Positions 63,665-64,000 of a DNA stretch of 64,000 bases are shown in pieces. The translations under genes were made by a program, and so were the position numbers. The notes beneath the pieces are model-generated. The model was not told where the DNA came from and made no database searches. It saw nothing but the letters and a program-made list of their open reading frames with translations. Positions within the stretch are counted from its first letter, which is position 1. The number at the start of each line of letters is the position of its first letter. Source of the DNA: Blastobasis lacticolella (taxonomy: Eukaryota; Arthropoda; Insecta; Lepidoptera; Blastobasidae); NCBI GenBank assembly GCA_905147135.1, contig LR990067.1, positions 5,952,001-6,016,000 on the forward strand, given 5' to 3'.

Positions 63665-64000
63665 TAATAGTAGTATATGCAACTGTCATATAAAAGGGGG
63701 TATGACATGAGTGTCTGTTTGATAATAGTTTGACACGAGTGTTTTAATACCTAATTATATGCAGTTGCATACACTACTTTATCTACACTCATATTTTTAT
63801 GTTAAAATATCGTACCTATAATTTTCTCAACTTAGCTGGAAGTAAGCTGCGAGTCAGTTCTGTTGTAGCTACGCGTCGAGGATATCAAGCGGCGGGAAAT
63901 TCACTTAACTAGTTTTACATTTATCCATTTATTTGCTTAAAATAAGGAAAATCATTCACAAATTACAACAATTACAAAAATATTCTATTTAGCGGGATAA
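63665..64000. other. AT-rich end of window
   Basis: GATATCAAGCGGCGGGAAAT at 63881 is a short GC-richer spot. An imperfect inverted pair TATGCAACTGTCATAT / TTATATGCAGTTGCATA lies at 63677-63773. No gene recognised. Confidence 0.4.

Overview
The window looks like nuclear DNA of a moth or butterfly (order Lepidoptera; inferred, species not determined). It is visibly AT-rich and most of its bulk is decayed mobile DNA: two tRNA-derived SINE families, the C-terminal ends of at least eight kinds of non-LTR retrotransposon (LINE), several small inverted-repeat DNA transposons (MITEs), and further interspersed repeats known here only by recurrence. I see no bacterial operon, CRISPR array, functional tRNA, rRNA or intact autonomous transposon. 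All similarity statements rest on reading and recalled family motifs; no search or alignment was run.

Host genes are few and appear only as starts. The best is a minus-strand first coding exon at 19392-19902 (170 codons plus one base) ending in a good splice donor, with two overlapping DREF-type TATCGATA boxes just upstream. A second minus-strand gene seems to start at 40147 with a 19-base coding exon ending in a perfect donor (GAG|GTAAGT), next to a GC-rich promoter-like patch with an E2F-type site. A possible small N-myristoylated protein lies at 34884-35105 on the plus strand. Their other exons are not visible, so much of the repeat-filled DNA may be intron or intergenic.

Layout. 1-8.2 kb: AT-rich DNA with repeats E, H and D, a SINE-B, LINE ends and the first SINE-A. 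8.6-16.2 kb: dense LINE remains, including a reverse transcriptase tail at 8664-9290 and an ORF1-like relic at 9749-9998, then MITEs. 17.1-18 kb: a clear non-autonomous hAT element with 8-bp target duplication. 19.1-20.6 kb: the first gene start. 21-30 kb: quiet AT-rich DNA alternating with LINE tails. 29.97-30.66 kb: a LINE whose 5' part is inverted, as twin priming would produce. 34-36.8 kb: hairpins, the small-protein candidate, a second copy of the DREF 14-mer and a LINE tail. 40.1-40.5 kb: second gene start. 41.6-42.3 kb: second copy of the reverse transcriptase tail. 45.3-55.6 kb: paired diverged duplicates, a long-terminal-inverted-repeat element (47424-48308), degenerate CGCTCG-rich arrays and nested insertions. 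56-64 kb: more SINEs, MITEs and LINE tails.

The window does not show a set of genes working together. Its interest lies in layered transposon history: nesting order, twin priming, recurrent MITEs and duplicated non-coding segments, plus two or three unidentified gene starts. I found no convincing undescribed biological system.
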